64,000 nucleotides of DNA from Flavobacteriales bacterium UBA2669 (GTDB taxonomy: Bacteria > Bacteroidota > Bacteroidia > Flavobacteriales_E > Vicingaceae). A model generated the notes under the pieces. It saw only the letters and a list, made by a program, of their open reading frames with translations. It was not told the origin of the DNA and made no database searches. The first letter of the stretch is position 1; each line of letters opens with the position of its first letter. The DNA is taken from positions 210,781 through 274,780 of the forward strand of contig DEMN01000007.1 in NCBI GenBank assembly GCA_002359215.1, read 5' to 3'. Below are positions 26,189 through 34,484 of this stretch, piece by piece. Position numbers and translations under genes: made by a program.

Positions 26189-26220
26189 AGAAGTTCAACG
26201 TTTGAGGTTTGAAGTTTAAT

Positions 26221-26280
26221 GACAACGTCATTGCGATGCCATAGTGAAAGTTGAGTGTGTTGGAGCAGAAGCAATCTTTA
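26221..26280. repeat. Possible extragenic repeat (TCATTGCGA ... GAAGCAATC type)
   Basis: The gap between gpmI and the convergent thioesterase gene contains GTCATTGCGATGCC and, 40 bases on, GAAGCAATC. That pair of words is the signature of a dispersed intergenic repeat I know from Bacteroidota and related genomes. Immediately upstream is a GTTTGAGGTTTGAAGTTTAA stretch, another repeat-like motif. This is recognition from memory; no second copy is in the window. Confidence 0.4.
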
Positions 26281-26318
26281 TGTTTTAACCCCTTAAACTC
26301 ATAAACTTTTACACTAAA

Positions 26319-26732
26319 CTAAATTTCCCACTCTTTTCCTGTTCTATAAACAGTACCTTTAAAAGCTCCAACCAACATACCATGTTGGTTAGTTACCGGA
26401 ATGTTGTAAATGCCTATTTTGTTAGATAAATTTATCTCTGTAGCTTCAGCAAATAAGGTGTCGCCAACATTTACCGGATTAGGATAAGAAATAGAACATT
26501 CCAATGCTACACTTAATCTGCCATAAGCATTAGAAGCAAAAGCTAATGCACTATCTGCTAATGAAAAAGTTATTCCACCGTGTATAATGCCAAATCCATT
26601 GCACATCTCCGGTCTTACCGTCATTTTTAGTTGGCAATACCCTTCTTTTGACTCAATGACTTCGATGCCTAACCATTGGCTAAAAGCATCGGTTTCCATC
26701 ATTTTATCTACTATTTTGTGTGTTTGTCCCAT
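26319..26732 (-). CDS. paaI: Hotdog-fold acyl-CoA thioesterase (PaaI-type)
   Basis: A 137-residue single hotdog domain. The active-site helix is in the segment NGFGIIHGGITFSLADSALAFA, with the HGG motif and an Asp following, as in PaaI thioesterases that release CoA from phenylacetyl- or hydroxyphenylacetyl-CoA to relieve CoA sequestration. It lies 2 bases after the 3-hydroxyacyl-CoA dehydrogenase gene in a paaG-paaH-paaI order, which supports the PaaI label. A general acyl-CoA thioesterase is possible. Confidence 0.85.
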   Translation of the reverse strand: MGQTHKIVDKMMETDAFSQWLGIEVIESKEGYCQLKMTVRPEMCNGFGIIHGGITFSLADSALAFASNAYGRLSVALECSISYPNPVNVGDTLFAEATEINLSNKIGIYNIPVTNQHGMLVGAFKGTVYRTGKEWEI

Positions 26733-26734
26733 AA

Positions 26735-27901
26735 TTAAAAGAAATTTTTGTTTTCTCTTACCATTCTTCTCAACAATACACTTGGTCGGTAACGATCTTC
26801 TCCGTATTCGTTAAATAATGTTTCTAATTGTGTAAGCACATTTTCCAATCCAATTTCATCTGCCCATTTTAATAACCCTTTAGGATAATTTACCCCTTTG
26901 GTCATGGCTAAATCGATATCTTCTTTAGAAGCAATGTTTAAGAATAAGGCATCAACAGCTTCGTTAATTAGCATTACTAAAATTCGGTTGAAAATAACAG
27001 TGCCTAATATTTTATCTTTGTTGGGTTCTGGCATATTAGCTTCATCAGCATAATTGTAATAACCTCTACCCGATTTTCTTCCGTACCAACCTGCTTCTGA
27101 GTGTCGTTTTTGTGTGAAAGAGGGTTTGTATCTCGGGTCGTAATAAAACGCTTCAAAAACGGTTTCTGTAACCGTATAATTAATGTCGTTACCAATATAA
27201 TCCATTAGCGTAAAAGGTCCCATTCTGAAACCACCCATTTCGGTCATAGCCCAATCTATGGTTGCAAAATCGGCTACTCCTTCTTCATAAATTCGAAGTG
27301 CTTCGCCATAAAATGGACGAGCTACACGGTTAACAATAAAACCCGGAGTATCTTTTGCTAATACCGTTACTTTTCCCCAATTATCAATTAATGCTCGAGC
27401 TGTTGTTTTGGTAGCTTCGGAGGTTTGTACCGCAGGAATAATTTCTACCAAGGGCATTAATGGTGCAGGATTAAAAAAATGGATGCCAATTACTCTTTCC
27501 GGTTTTTTACAAGCAGCAGCAATAGAGGCAATAGAAAGCGATGAAGTATTACTTGCTAAAATACAATTGGGAGAAGTAATGCTTTCTAATTGAGCAAAAA
27601 CTTTCTTTTTTACCTCTAAATTTTCAATGATGGCTTCAATAATCAAATCACATTCGGCTAAATCTTTAGTTGAGGTAGAAAATGTAATTCTTCCCATAAT
27701 ATTATCTGCCGTAGCCTGATCGATTTTTTCTTTTTGCACCAAACGAGATAAAATGTTTTTTAACCCTGTTGAAGCCTTTACTAATGCTTCTTCATTTAAA
27801 TCTACCAGAGTAACTTGGTGTTTGTTGGTTGCTGCAATTTGTACAATTCCGGAACCCATAGAGCCTGCTCCTAGTACACCTACTTTGTTTATTTCATTCA
27901 T
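26735..27901 (-). CDS. paaH: 3-hydroxyacyl-CoA dehydrogenase (PaaH-like)
   Basis: A 388-residue NAD-dependent enzyme that oxidises 3-hydroxyacyl-CoA. The Rossmann motif is GVLGAGSMGSGIVQIAA at the N-terminus. ASNTSSLSI and the catalytic HFFNPAP are present, followed by the C-terminal dimerisation domain (DTPGFIVNRVARPFYGEALRI) and a second half-domain to the end. Sandwiched between paaG (44 bases upstream) and paaI (2 bases downstream). In the phenylacetate route PaaH acts after PaaF/PaaG; the same enzyme could serve butyryl-CoA metabolism or beta-oxidation. The ring-activating paaABCDE, paaK and paaZ genes are not in this window. Confidence 0.9.
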   Translation of the reverse strand: MNEINKVGVLGAGSMGSGIVQIAATNKHQVTLVDLNEEALVKASTGLKNILSRLVQKEKIDQATADNIMGRITFSTSTKDLAECDLIIEAIIENLEVKKKVFAQLESITSPNCILASNTSSLSIASIAAACKKPERVIGIHFFNPAPLMPLVEIIPAVQTSEATKTTARALIDNWGKVTVLAKDTPGFIVNRVARPFYGEALRIYEEGVADFATIDWAMTEMGGFRMGPFTLMDYIGNDINYTVTETVFEAFYYDPRYKPSFTQKRHSEAGWYGRKSGRGYYNYADEANMPEPNKDKILGTVIFNRILVMLINEAVDALFLNIASKEDIDLAMTKGVNYPKGLLKWADEIGLENVLTQLETLFNEYGEDRYRPSVLLRRMVRENKNFF

Positions 27902-27945
27902 AAGTTATATCTTTTTTCTTCGTTCCCAATGTTTGTTTTTGTTAA

Positions 27946-28722
27946 TTAATTCCCTTTGAAAATTGGTTTGCGTTTTTCTAAAAATGCATTTACACCTTCT
28001 TGGTAATCGTACGTCTGTCCGGCTTCATTTTGTAACTCACCTTCTCTGGCTAATTGTTGTGTTAAGTTGTTTTTAAACGATTCATTCAATAATCTTTTAG
28101 TTAAGCCAATTCCTTTGGTAGGCATTTGAGCTAAGGTTTGAGCAATTTTTAGGGCTTCTTCTTGTAAACTTTCATCTGCAACAGCTTTATAAATCATACC
28201 CATTTTTTCAGCATCTTCAGCCATTACTTTATCTCCTAAAAACATTAAAGCAGCAGCTTTTTGCAGACCAATTAATCTGGGTAGGTAGTAGGTTCCACCA
28301 CTATCAGGGATTAACCCAATTTTACTAAATGCTTGTATAAAACTTGCTGATTTTGCTGCAAGGGTAATATCGCAAGCCAATGCAATGTTGGCTCCAGCAC
28401 CCGCTGCAACACCATTTACGCCACAAACAATAGGTTTCTCAATTTTTCTTAATCGATCTATTATTGGATTGTAATGTTCTTCTACAATTTTGGGTAATTC
28501 GGTTTGATTAGGATCTATGGCTTCTGCTAAATCTTGTCCGGCACAAAAAGCTTTTCCTTCAGCAGTAATGTAAATGGCTCTTACTTCAGGGTTTTTCTCA
28601 CATTCGTCTAAAGCAGCTTGTAAATCAAAAGCCATTTGACGTATAAAACTGTTGAATTTATCTGGTCGGTTTAAGGTAATTATTCCTACACCGTTTTCTA
28701 TTTTAAATTTGATATTGCTCAT
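27946..28722 (-). CDS. paaG: Enoyl-CoA hydratase/isomerase (PaaG-like)
   Basis: A 258-residue crotonase-family enzyme. The oxyanion-hole segments are AFCAGQDLAEA and GVAAGAGANIALACDITLA. An acidic residue follows in IPDSGGTYYLPRLIG, as in PaaG, the isomerase that converts ring-1,2-epoxyphenylacetyl-CoA to oxepin-CoA. The order paaG-paaH-paaI supports this. A general 2-enoyl-CoA hydratase is the alternative. A TAnnTTTG element (TATTTTTG, complement of 28755-28762) lies 33 bases upstream in the divergent space shared with yicC. Confidence 0.86.
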   Translation of the reverse strand: MSNIKFKIENGVGIITLNRPDKFNSFIRQMAFDLQAALDECEKNPEVRAIYITAEGKAFCAGQDLAEAIDPNQTELPKIVEEHYNPIIDRLRKIEKPIVCGVNGVAAGAGANIALACDITLAAKSASFIQAFSKIGLIPDSGGTYYLPRLIGLQKAAALMFLGDKVMAEDAEKMGMIYKAVADESLQEEALKIAQTLAQMPTKGIGLTKRLLNESFKNNLTQQLAREGELQNEAGQTYDYQEGVNAFLEKRKPIFKGN

Positions 28723-28754
28723 AATTTTTCAATTATTTTATTATAGTTGAACAA

Positions 28755-28762
28755 CAAAAATA
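28755..28762 (-). promoter_or_regulatory. TAnnTTTG -7 element for paaGHI
   Basis: The complement reads TATTTTTG, a full match to the -7 element, 33 bases before the paaG ATG. There is no TTG at the usual -33 distance. It lies back to back with the yicC promoter. Confidence 0.45.
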
Positions 28763-28780
28763 GCATTTTGTGTCCATCTA

Positions 28781-28812
28781 TTGTTATTCAAGTGTTAGGT
28801 TTATTACATTTG
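28781..28812 (+). promoter_or_regulatory. Consensus promoter of yicC-gmk(-nadD)
   Basis: TTG at 28781-28783, a 21-nt spacer and TACATTTG at 28805-28812 match the Bacteroidota promoter within its known spacing range. Predicted initiation near 28819 leaves a short leader to the yicC ATG at 28832. Confidence 0.7.
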
Positions 28813-28831
28813 CATCTTAAAATTATCATAG

Positions 28832-29704
28832 ATGATTAAATCAATGACCGGGTTTGGTAAATCCGCAACCAGTATCAACCAAAAGAAAATCAGCATAGAA
28901 ATTCGTTCGCTTAATAGTAAGCAAGCTGATATTTCTGTTAGAATTCCGGCAGTTTACAAAGAAAAAGAATTAGAGCTTAGAGCTAAAATCAATCAACACC
29001 TTGAGAGAGGAAAAATTGAATTTAATTTATACGTTGAGCAAACTACTGCCACACCAAATTACCAAATCAACGAAAGTTTATTTAAAAACTATTATAATGA
29101 GCTAAAACGTTTGTCTGACGAGTTGGGTGAGCAATCCGATTTAATAAAAATTGTTGCCGGAATGCCTGATGTTTTTCAGAAAGAAGAAAAACAAGCCTTA
29201 GATGAATCAGAGTGGGAAACCATAGTGGAATTGACTACAAAAGCCTTGCAAGATATTGATGCTTACAGAACGGATGAAGGCAATACGCTTCAAAAAGAAA
29301 TGGAGTTGAGAATTAATAATATTCAACAATTATTGAAGAAGGTAGAGTTGTATGAGAAAGAAAGAGTAATTACTGTTAGAGAAAGGATTACAGCACATTT
29401 AGAAGAAATTGTTAATGGCAATCAGATAGATAAAGACAGGTTAGAGCAAGAGTTGGTTTTTTATATTGAAAAGTTTGATGTTTCAGAAGAAAAGCAACGA
29501 TTACAATCTCACCTCGATTATTTTATGGACACTATGAATGATAAGGATTCCCAAGGAAAAAAGTTAGGGTTTATCAGTCAGGAAATGGGTAGAGAAATTA
29601 ATACGTTAGGGTCAAAAGCAAATCATTCCGAATTACAAAAAATTGTGGTGGAGATGAAAGATGAGCTAGAAAAGATTAAAGAACAAATATTAAATATTTT
29701 ATAA
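28832..29704 (+). CDS. yicC: YicC-family endoribonuclease
   Basis: A 290-residue protein with both family domains. The N-terminal YicC_N begins MIKSMTGFGKS and contains EIRSLNSKQADISVRIP. The C-terminal DUF1732 part includes LEQELVFYIEKFDVSEEKQRLQSHLDYF and ends with KLGFISQEMGREINTLGSKANHSELQKIVVEMKDELEKIKEQILN. YicC proteins are metal-dependent endoribonucleases that affect small-RNA turnover in E. coli. Six bases separate it from gmk, an order conserved in many bacteria. Confidence 0.95.
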   Translation: MIKSMTGFGKSATSINQKKISIEIRSLNSKQADISVRIPAVYKEKELELRAKINQHLERGKIEFNLYVEQTTATPNYQINESLFKNYYNELKRLSDELGEQSDLIKIVAGMPDVFQKEEKQALDESEWETIVELTTKALQDIDAYRTDEGNTLQKEMELRINNIQQLLKKVELYEKERVITVRERITAHLEEIVNGNQIDKDRLEQELVFYIEKFDVSEEKQRLQSHLDYFMDTMNDKDSQGKKLGFISQEMGREINTLGSKANHSELQKIVVEMKDELEKIKEQILNIL

Positions 29705-29709
29705 GAATT

Positions 29710-30279
29710 ATGAGTAAAAACAAATGCATTATCATTTGTGCTCCATCAGGAGCAGGAAAAACTTCTATTACTAAATACTTGTTGGCACAAGATTTAAATT
29801 TAAAATTTTCGATTTCGGCATGCAATAGAGAAAAAAGAGAGAATGAAACTAACGGAGTGGATTATTACTTTTTGAGTACAGAGGAATTTCAAAACAAAAT
29901 AGATAATAATGAATTTGTAGAATGGGAAGAAGTTTATCAAGATCAATATTATGGGACTTTAAAATCTGAAATTACCAGAATTTGGGAAGAAGGACATAAT
30001 GTAATTTTTGATGTAGATGTAGAAGGTGGATTGAGTTTGAGTAAATATTTTGGAGAGAATGCATTGACTATTTTTATTCAGGCTCCAAGTATAGAAGAGT
30101 TAGAGACAAGGCTGAGAAGCAGAGGAAGTGAAACAGAAGAAAAAATCCAAAAAAGACTGAAAAAGGCAACTCAAGAAATGAGTTACTCTAAGTGGTTCGA
30201 TGTAATTATTGTAAATGATAATTTGGAAAAAGCCCAGAAAGAAACACTTAATATTGTAAACTCTTTTTTAACAAAATGA
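29710..30279 (+). CDS. gmk: Guanylate kinase
   Basis: Phosphorylates GMP to GDP. The 189-residue length is typical. The P-loop is SGAGKTS at about 13-19, followed by the GMP-binding YYFLSTEEFQ ... EFVEWEEVYQDQYYGT, VDVEGGLSL in place of the usual DVQGA segment, and the lid RLRSRGSETEEKIQKRL. It follows yicC by 6 bases. The nadD gene follows after a 96-base spacer that holds the second copy of the repeated structured element. Confidence 0.96.
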   Translation: MSKNKCIIICAPSGAGKTSITKYLLAQDLNLKFSISACNREKRENETNGVDYYFLSTEEFQNKIDNNEFVEWEEVYQDQYYGTLKSEITRIWEEGHNVIFDVDVEGGLSLSKYFGENALTIFIQAPSIEELETRLRSRGSETEEKIQKRLKKATQEMSYSKWFDVIIVNDNLEKAQKETLNIVNSFLTK

Positions 30280-30286
30280 TAGAGGG

Positions 30287-30346
30287 ATGAAACGACCTTG
30301 AAAAAAATTCTTATATAAGAAAATGATTAATAATAGGGAGTTACAT
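30287..30346 (+). ncRNA. Candidate structured leader element, copy 2 (between gmk and nadD)
   Basis: Same element as at 6827-6885. It starts ATGAAACGACC (again spelling Met-Lys-Arg-Pro-stop), ends GGAGTTACAT, and carries ATGATTA about two thirds of the way along. The central hairpin here is TTCTT-ATAT-AAGAA (30308-30321), different in sequence from copy 1 but in the same place, as expected if structure is conserved. It begins 7 bases after the gmk stop and ends 29 bases before the nadD ATG. The downstream AACAATAnATA is also shared. Probably cotranscribed from the yicC promoter, it could regulate nadD separately from gmk. Confidence 0.55.
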
Positions 30347-30375
30347 CTGACAGATGAAAACAATAGATAAAACAG

Positions 30376-30987
30376 ATGAAAGTAGGTCTATATTTTGGAA
30401 CATATAATCCCATTCATGTCGGACATTTGATAATTGCTAATTACATGGCAGAGTATACCGATTTAGATGAAGTTTGGTTTGTTGTATCTCCTCAAAATCC
30501 ATTAAAATTAAGTAATTCTTTATTGGCAGATTATCATCGTTTGGCTATGGTAAGGGTAGCTATAGAAGATAATAATCATTTAAAAGATTGCGATATTGAG
30601 TTTAATATGCCTAAACCATCTTATACTTCAGATACGTTGATTTATTTGCATGAGAAATATCCGAACCATGAATTTTCGTTGATTATGGGTGAGGATAATT
30701 TAAGGACTTTCCATAAATGGAAAAATCATGAAGAAATTATCACTAATCATCATATTTATGTTTATCCGAGAGCTTTAACAGAGCAAGAAAGAGAAGAATC
30801 TGAATTGAAAACCAACCAACAACAGCACGATTTTTTTAATCATCCAAATGTACATTTTTGTGATGCTCCGGTAATGAAAGTATCTTCCAGCTTTATTAGA
30901 AAAGCGGTAAAAGATAAAAAGGATGTCCGTTATTTACTTACAGAACCGGTTTATCAATATTTAACCGAGATGAATTTTTATAAGTAG
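30376..30987 (+). CDS. nadD: Nicotinate-nucleotide adenylyltransferase
   Basis: Adenylates nicotinate mononucleotide in NAD synthesis. The 203-residue length is normal. The nucleotidyltransferase HxGH signature is in GTYNPIHVGHLII (His14, His17), followed by VWFVVSPQNPLK, FSLIMGEDNL and the C-terminal SSSFIRKAVKDKKDVRYLL. It is the third gene of yicC-gmk-nadD but is separated by a leader with the repeated structured element, which suggests separate control. Ends 3 bases from the convergent haem-binding gene. Confidence 0.96.
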   Translation: MKVGLYFGTYNPIHVGHLIIANYMAEYTDLDEVWFVVSPQNPLKLSNSLLADYHRLAMVRVAIEDNNHLKDCDIEFNMPKPSYTSDTLIYLHEKYPNHEFSLIMGEDNLRTFHKWKNHEEIITNHHIYVYPRALTEQEREESELKTNQQQHDFFNHPNVHFCDAPVMKVSSSFIRKAVKDKKDVRYLLTEPVYQYLTEMNFYK

Positions 30988-30990
30988 CAA

Positions 30991-31821
30991 TTAACTAGGC
31001 AAACTCTCCCCTTCAAAATATTCGTTAAATAAATGTAAGTGTCTTAAAATGTCTAATTGAGTTAAATCACAAGTAGTCATGTCCTCACAATTCATTAATA
31101 GCTCAATTTTTTCTTTTAAAGGAAAAATATAGTGATGAAGTTGCTCGTGAGCTTCGCCAGTCATGTTGCATTTAGACACTAATGTTTCAAACTCTGTCAT
31201 AAGCTGCTGACCTCTGGCAACAAACAAAATAATTCTATCTTCTTCCATTGGTTGAGCAATAATGGCTATCATGTTATTAATACCGTCAATAGTTTCAACA
31301 TTAGCAATCCATTTTTTGCCATTATCTAAGCTAAGATTACTTTTAGGTTCTTCTTCTGCAGTAGCTTCACCTTCTTCAAAATAACTTAAGGTTTCTTTAA
31401 ACCAATTGATAAGTAATTCTCTTTGTTGGTCGGACAATTTAGCATCACCATGAGTAATAGTGTAAGATGTTAAAGGCATTTCTTTTTCCTCTAATTCTTC
31501 CACACATTCTTTTAGTTTTTTTAGTTTACGTTTATGTTCGAACGTTTCCCATTCAGAAAAATTAAGTTCTTCTCTTGCTTCATTAATATGGTCTTTCAGC
31601 CACCAAGAAACAGGAGCAACATTGCTATACCAAGGGTATTGGGTAGTATTAGAATGACAATCGTAGCATGATGTCTTAATAATTTGAGTCACCTCTTCAG
31701 GAGCTCCAACGGCATATAAAAAATCATTTTCAGCAATAACTTCAGGATTGGTTTTATCAATTCTGAAAAACTGTATAATTACGAAAATTGCAAACAATGC
31801 AAGACCAATTTTTTTAAGCAT
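30991..31821 (-). CDS. Membrane-anchored haem-binding (CxxCH) domain protein
   Basis: A 276-residue protein. An N-terminal membrane anchor or signal (LKKIGLALFAIFVIIQFF) leads to a haem-binding domain with one c-type haem site CYDCH (about residues 49-53), then the family pattern SNTTQYPWYSNVAPVSWWL, EEKEMPLTSYTITHGDAKLS and LLINWFKE. A C-terminal region of about 110 residues is unfamiliar. It should sit in the periplasm and may carry electrons or sense redox state. The frame opens with a TTG at 31845, but this overlaps a TATCTTTG -7 element, so the ATG at 31821 is preferred. Confidence 0.85.
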   Translation of the reverse strand: MLKKIGLALFAIFVIIQFFRIDKTNPEVIAENDFLYAVGAPEEVTQIIKTSCYDCHSNTTQYPWYSNVAPVSWWLKDHINEAREELNFSEWETFEHKRKLKKLKECVEELEEKEMPLTSYTITHGDAKLSDQQRELLINWFKETLSYFEEGEATAEEEPKSNLSLDNGKKWIANVETIDGINNMIAIIAQPMEEDRIILFVARGQQLMTEFETLVSKCNMTGEAHEQLHHYIFPLKEKIELLMNCEDMTTCDLTQLDILRHLHLFNEYFEGESLPS

Positions 31822-31927
31822 AACAATTTGTTTTAGTTTGAACAAAGATAATATTTTACTTGTTTTATAAGTATGATTACAATCAATTAAATTATATTTG
31901 TTTAGAAAAAGCTAATTAAACCTGCAA

Positions 31928-32353
31928 ATGAACAATCTCGAGTTTTCTGAAGAAAAGAAATTAAATCAGGCAGATTTATTAAGCCTCTATAACGATGCTA
32001 ATTGGTTGGCTTATACCAATAGCCCAGACTTATTGCAGCAAGCCGTAAGTAATTCACTTTATGTGCTTTCTGTTTGGGAAAATGGGCAATTAGTTGGGTT
32101 AATTCGCTTGGTGGGTGATGGATTGACTATTGTTTATATTCAGGATATTTTGGTAATGAAATCACATAAAAGAAGAAAAATTGGGAGTTTATTGTTACAG
32201 AAAGCCTTGGAGAAATTTAAAAATATTCGTCAAAAAGTATTGCTGACTGATGATAATGAAGAAACAAGAGGTTTTTATGAAGCACTTGGCTTTTCTTCTT
32301 GCGATAAAGGCGATTTAGTTGCTTTCGTTAAATTGGAAAATAAAAAAAAATAA
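31928..32353 (+). CDS. GNAT-family N-acetyltransferase
   Basis: A 141-residue single GNAT domain. The acetyl-CoA pyrophosphate-binding motif A is in VYIQDILVMKSHKRRKIGSLLLQKAL (the usual Q/RxxGxG/A is RRKIGS), and motif B is RGFYEALGFSSCD. The substrate is not predictable. Its stop codon at 32351-32353 shares its last A with a possible non-ATG start of the glycosyltransferase gene that follows, so the two are probably cotranscribed. Confidence 0.85.
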   Translation: MNNLEFSEEKKLNQADLLSLYNDANWLAYTNSPDLLQQAVSNSLYVLSVWENGQLVGLIRLVGDGLTIVYIQDILVMKSHKRRKIGSLLLQKALEKFKNIRQKVLLTDDNEETRGFYEALGFSSCDKGDLVAFVKLENKKK

Positions 32354-32373
32354 TCAATAATCAAAAAAAAATA

Positions 32374-33441
32374 TTGGTTTGTCCCTTAGATTGGGGATTA
32401 GGACATGCTGCCAGATGTGTTCCTATTATTAACGCATTAATGGATTTAGGGCATGATGTAATTATTGCTGCAGATAATGCTCCCTTTAATTTATTAAAAA
32501 CTACTTTTCCTCAGTTGCAATTTGTGCAGTTGCCCGGTTATATTATTCGTTATACAACTAATGGTAGAATGAGTTTAAAAATGCTGCAACAACTTCCTGG
32601 ATTACTTAGAAGTATTAAAAAAGAACATCGGTTATTGCAAAACATTATTAATGAATATAAAATAGATTTGGTAATTTCTGATAATAGATATGGGTGTTGG
32701 TCGCAAGAAGTACCTTCTATTTTCATTACACATCAATTATTCATTCAAGCTCCTTATGGGAAGAAGTGGCTCAATAAAATAAATCATCATTTTATACAAA
32801 AATTTAATGAGTGCTGGGTGCCTGACATAGAAACTGAAAATAACTTAAGTGGAAATTTATCTCACACCAAAAAACTAAATAAGATACCTACTTTTTTTAT
32901 AGAACCATTATCAAGATTTTCAGACAAGGAGTTGTCTTCAGAACAAAAATATGATGCTTTTGTTGTAATTTCCGGTCCGGAGCCACAAAGAACTGTTTTT
33001 GAGAGTTTAGTAGCCAAACAAGCTGAAAAAACAGCATTAAAATTAGTTTTGGTAAGAGGATTACCATCAGAAAATATAATCCCGGAATATTTACATTCGG
33101 AAAATATAGAAGTGCATAACCACTTACCAACAGAATTGTTCTTAGAAAAAATAGGTCAAAGCAAATTGGTTGTTTCTAGAGCAGGATATTCCACCATAAT
33201 GGATCTGGCTGTTTTGGGTAAAAAAGCAGTTTTAGTACCTACTCCCGGACAAACAGAGCAAGAATATTTAGCAAGATATCATTTTGAAAAGCAACATTAT
33301 TACACACAAACTCAGCAAGAATTTGGTCTAGAAGAAGCCATTAAAAATTCTAACAGTTTTAAGGGAATTCAATTTAAAAATCAAGTCGATTTAGGGCTAT
33401 TTTTAGAAGAGAGAATAAAAATTAAAATTCCGATAAAGTAA
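32374..33441 (+). CDS. MurG-like glycosyltransferase with non-ATG start
   Basis: About 355 residues of a GT-B glycosyltransferase. The N-terminal donor/acceptor loop is PLDWGLGHAARCVPII, and the C-terminal half ends with the nucleotide-sugar site SRAGYSTIMDLAVLGKKAVLVPTPGQTEQEYLA, both typical of the MurG/undecaprenyl GT family (Glyco_trans_1_3). The listed start is TTG at 32374, but the first beta strand is incomplete there. Extending in frame to ATC at 32353, which overlaps the upstream stop as TAATC, gives a better N-terminus (NNQKKILVCPLDWGLG). Either a rare start codon or a base error is possible. The 3' end overlaps convergent hemH by 20 bases. Confidence 0.85.
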   Translation: MVCPLDWGLGHAARCVPIINALMDLGHDVIIAADNAPFNLLKTTFPQLQFVQLPGYIIRYTTNGRMSLKMLQQLPGLLRSIKKEHRLLQNIINEYKIDLVISDNRYGCWSQEVPSIFITHQLFIQAPYGKKWLNKINHHFIQKFNECWVPDIETENNLSGNLSHTKKLNKIPTFFIEPLSRFSDKELSSEQKYDAFVVISGPEPQRTVFESLVAKQAEKTALKLVLVRGLPSENIIPEYLHSENIEVHNHLPTELFLEKIGQSKLVVSRAGYSTIMDLAVLGKKAVLVPTPGQTEQEYLARYHFEKQHYYTQTQQEFGLEEAIKNSNSFKGIQFKNQVDLGLFLEERIKIKIPIK

Positions 33442-34450
33442 TTTCTTTAAGCGCTTCAATCCATTTTGGATTATCGTTAAGACTTTCAACCAGTTGCCAT
33501 TTTTCTCCACCATTCTCATGGAAAATCTCTTTAAATTCTTCACCAACTTCTATGGTTGTTTCTAAACAATCAGCAATAAAAGAGGGAGAAAAGCAAAGCA
33601 CATTTTTTATGCCCGATTTTGCCAAATCTTCTGTAACCAAGTCGGAGTAAGGTTTTAACCAAGGATCTCTAGCACGAGTTTCTAAACGAGATTGAAATGC
33701 AACTTCATACTCGTCATCTTTTAGCTCCATTTTAGCGGCAATTAATCGAGAGGTTTCATAACATTGAGCCCTGTAACACAAACGGTTATTGTTAGAATAT
33801 TTCGAACAACATTTGTCGTTTAATTGGCAATAACCTTTTTCAGAATCTTTTAAAATATGTCTTTCAGGAATGCCGTGGTAGCTAAATAATACTTTTTGAT
33901 AATTTCCTGTTTTCCAATATTTATTGCCATTTTCGGCAAAGGCTTCAATAAATTTTTCGTTGCTTAAAAAGTTTTCAATAAATGTAACCTTGGGCTGGTA
34001 GTTTGTTTTAGTTAATTCTTCCTTTACTTTTTCAATACTTGATTTAGTGGAAGAAGAAGCATATTGCGGATAAAGAGGGATAATTACTAAATCGGTAATG
34101 CCATTTTTTTTTATTTCTTTTAGTACACTTTTTATCGATGGATTTTGGTAACGCATAGCTAAATAAACAGCAATATCATTACCTACTTCTTGCTGTAATA
34201 ATTCACGCACTTTCTTTCCGTAAACTAGTAGCGGAGAGCCTTCTTTTGTCCATAATTGCTTGTAAATTTTAGCTGATTTAGGTGCTCTGAAGGTGGCTAT
34301 TATTACGTTTACTAAAAACCAACGGGTTAAATAAGGTAAATCAATTACATATTTATCCATTAAAAATTCACGAAGATATTTTCTAACATCAACAATTTTA
34401 TAGCTGTTTGGTGTGCCTAAATTAATTAGTAAAATCCCTTTTTTGCTCAT
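33422..34450 (-). CDS. hemH: Ferrochelatase
   Basis: Inserts Fe2+ into protoporphyrin IX, the last step of heme synthesis. The 342-residue protein has the N-terminal KKGILLINLGTPNS, the catalytic His in FSYHGIPERH, and the C-terminal acid-rich segment FQSRLETRARDPWLKPYSD followed by CFSPSFIADCLETTIEVGEE. A cysteine cluster (YCQLNDKCC and CYRAQCYETS) may bind a metal centre, as in some bacterial ferrochelatases. The frame begins with TTG at 34459, but that codon overlaps a TAATTTTG element, so the ATG at 34450 is preferred. A long perfect inverted repeat lies 35 bases upstream. The product feeds the cyoE and haem-protein genes in this window. Confidence 0.95.
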   Translation of the reverse strand: MSKKGILLINLGTPNSYKIVDVRKYLREFLMDKYVIDLPYLTRWFLVNVIIATFRAPKSAKIYKQLWTKEGSPLLVYGKKVRELLQQEVGNDIAVYLAMRYQNPSIKSVLKEIKKNGITDLVIIPLYPQYASSSTKSSIEKVKEELTKTNYQPKVTFIENFLSNEKFIEAFAENGNKYWKTGNYQKVLFSYHGIPERHILKDSEKGYCQLNDKCCSKYSNNNRLCYRAQCYETSRLIAAKMELKDDEYEVAFQSRLETRARDPWLKPYSDLVTEDLAKSGIKNVLCFSPSFIADCLETTIEVGEEFKEIFHENGGEKWQLVESLNDNPKWIEALKEITLSEF

Positions 34451-34484
34451 AGCTGCCAAAATTAAGGATTAATTATTTTGTTAC

